A DNA stretch of 64,000 nt, taken from the NCBI RefSeq assembly GCF_014851395.1, contig NW_024040707.1, positions 7,538,187 through 7,602,186 on the forward strand, written 5' to 3'. Position numbers and translations under genes: made by a program. The notes beneath the pieces were generated by a model. It did not search any database and had not been told where the DNA came from. It was given only the letters and a program-made list of their open reading frames with translations. This DNA is from Micropterus salmoides. Taxonomy: Eukaryota > Chordata > Actinopteri > Centrarchiformes > Centrarchidae. Shown one piece after another: positions 63,158 to 64,000 of this stretch; positions within the stretch are counted from its first letter, which is position 1, and every line of letters begins with the position of its first letter.

Positions 63158-63802
63158 AATATTTTGTCATGCAATAGTTATTAGGCCTACCTTACATATA
63201 ATCTGCCACAACTTTCTAAATCATGCCATCTATGATAGTGACACAGAGGAAATGGTGCTGTTTGATTAATCTAATACTACATGACTGTCTACAATGAGGA
63301 CCTGCAACTTTGAGATTTCATACTAATGTTTAACATTCACAAGAAGAGGTAACATTTGTTAGGCAGGAAGCCGAGTTAGATACAGTACTTGTACAGCTCA
63401 CGTTTATTCACAAGTCCACTCTGGTTTAATAATTTCTGACACGCCGACTGTAACTAGAGACAACCAGCTCACAGATATATTTAGAAAACGTCAAACACTA
63501 TAGTTTAACTGCTCATTAACGCTAGCACCATGAACACTGAGCGTGGGAGCTACCCATAGGAGCAACCAAGAGCTCTGAGCTCTAGTAGACTGCGGGCTGC
63601 TGATGTTTTGTTCTGTGGTGCTGCAGTGATGTGCCCTCTGGTGGGCAAACTATGCAACACTCATGACATGAGGGAAGGATCCGACACTCTGTTTCTCGTT
63701 TTAATAGTCAAATCGGCTGTTATAAACGCAGATGCAGATATATCTGCAAGTAGCTTATATCGGCCGATAATTTCTGCAAAACAATAAATCGGTCGGGCTC
63801 TA
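62756..63802. mobile_element. hAT-like non-autonomous element (about 1047 bp)
   Basis: TAGAGCACGACCGAT at the left is inverse, with one mismatch, to ATCGGTCGGGCTCTA at the right. Flanks GTAGATGT and GTAGAAAC match at 5 of 8 positions, a worn 8-bp duplication. The interior has long AT runs and no transposase. GACCGATAT-type termini are common in fish. Confidence 0.65.
63117..63150. repeat. (AT)n microsatellite inside the 62756-63802 element
   Basis: A 34-nt AT run; a shorter AT run is at about 63068-63082. Confidence 0.95.
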
Positions 63803-64000
63803 GTAGAAACGGCTCTTGTTTTTCTAAAAGAGAATTTATTCCAAGAAAGATAATGTTGTGAGTTACTTCCTCCGACATTTCCGCTTTTTGGTGGTGAAAT
63901 GCATTCTGGGATATCTGGCTATCCAAAGTCCACACAAGTCACCACAGATGCAGACTGGGTAAAACGGGCGGAGCGAGAACACAGCCGGGTATTTGACTGT

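Overview
The window is vertebrate nuclear DNA, almost certainly from a percomorph (spiny-rayed) teleost. The evidence is split genes with GT-AG introns, a fish-type repeat load (Tc1, hAT-like and DIRS-like elements, tRNA-derived SINE, LINE 3' ends, many CA and TA microsatellites), and a gene order that matches human 1p36.31.

Three complete protein-coding genes were assembled exon by exon. All reading frames close. NOL9 lies on the minus strand (12 coding exons, 27823 down to 19635, 701 residues). ZBTB48/TZAP lies on the plus strand (10 coding exons, 29663-34385, about 752 residues, BTB domain plus 11 zinc fingers). KLHL21 lies on the minus strand (4 coding exons, 44754 down to 39849, 611 residues, BTB-BACK-Kelch). 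NOL9 and ZBTB48 are head to head across a short probable bidirectional promoter (about 28.26-28.68 kb). ZBTB48 and KLHL21 are tail to tail, and the gap between them is filled by a degenerate LINE and a nearly intact Tc1 transposon. The products act separately: 5'-OH RNA kinase in rRNA processing, telomere-repeat binding, and a CUL3 ubiquitin-ligase adaptor in mitosis. The neighbourhood is a conserved synteny block rather than a pathway.

Intron 10 of ZBTB48, which splits the telomere-binding zinc finger 11, carries on its antisense strand two tandem copies of a tRNA-Arg(CCU)/initiator tRNA-Met pair with only 3 nt between the two tRNAs. The first pair looks intact and ends in a T12 Pol III stop. 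In the second pair the Arg gene is unchanged but the iMet gene has lost several invariant bases.

The left part (1-19.6 kb) is mostly repeat-rich noncoding DNA. It has a CpG-rich block at 15.4-16.3 kb with a possible first exon, and one isolated minus-strand coding exon at 5805-5946 of a gene I could not identify. The right part (45.8-64 kb) has no recognisable gene. It holds SINE, LINE and hAT-like debris, a perfect 339-bp tandem duplication, and a CpG-rich possible promoter near 51.65-51.9 kb.

Two introns near the 3' end of NOL9 are inflated by transposons, including a 2.65-kb hAT-type element (8-bp target duplication, 7/8 match) that contains a GC-rich DIRS-like RT/RNase H remnant.
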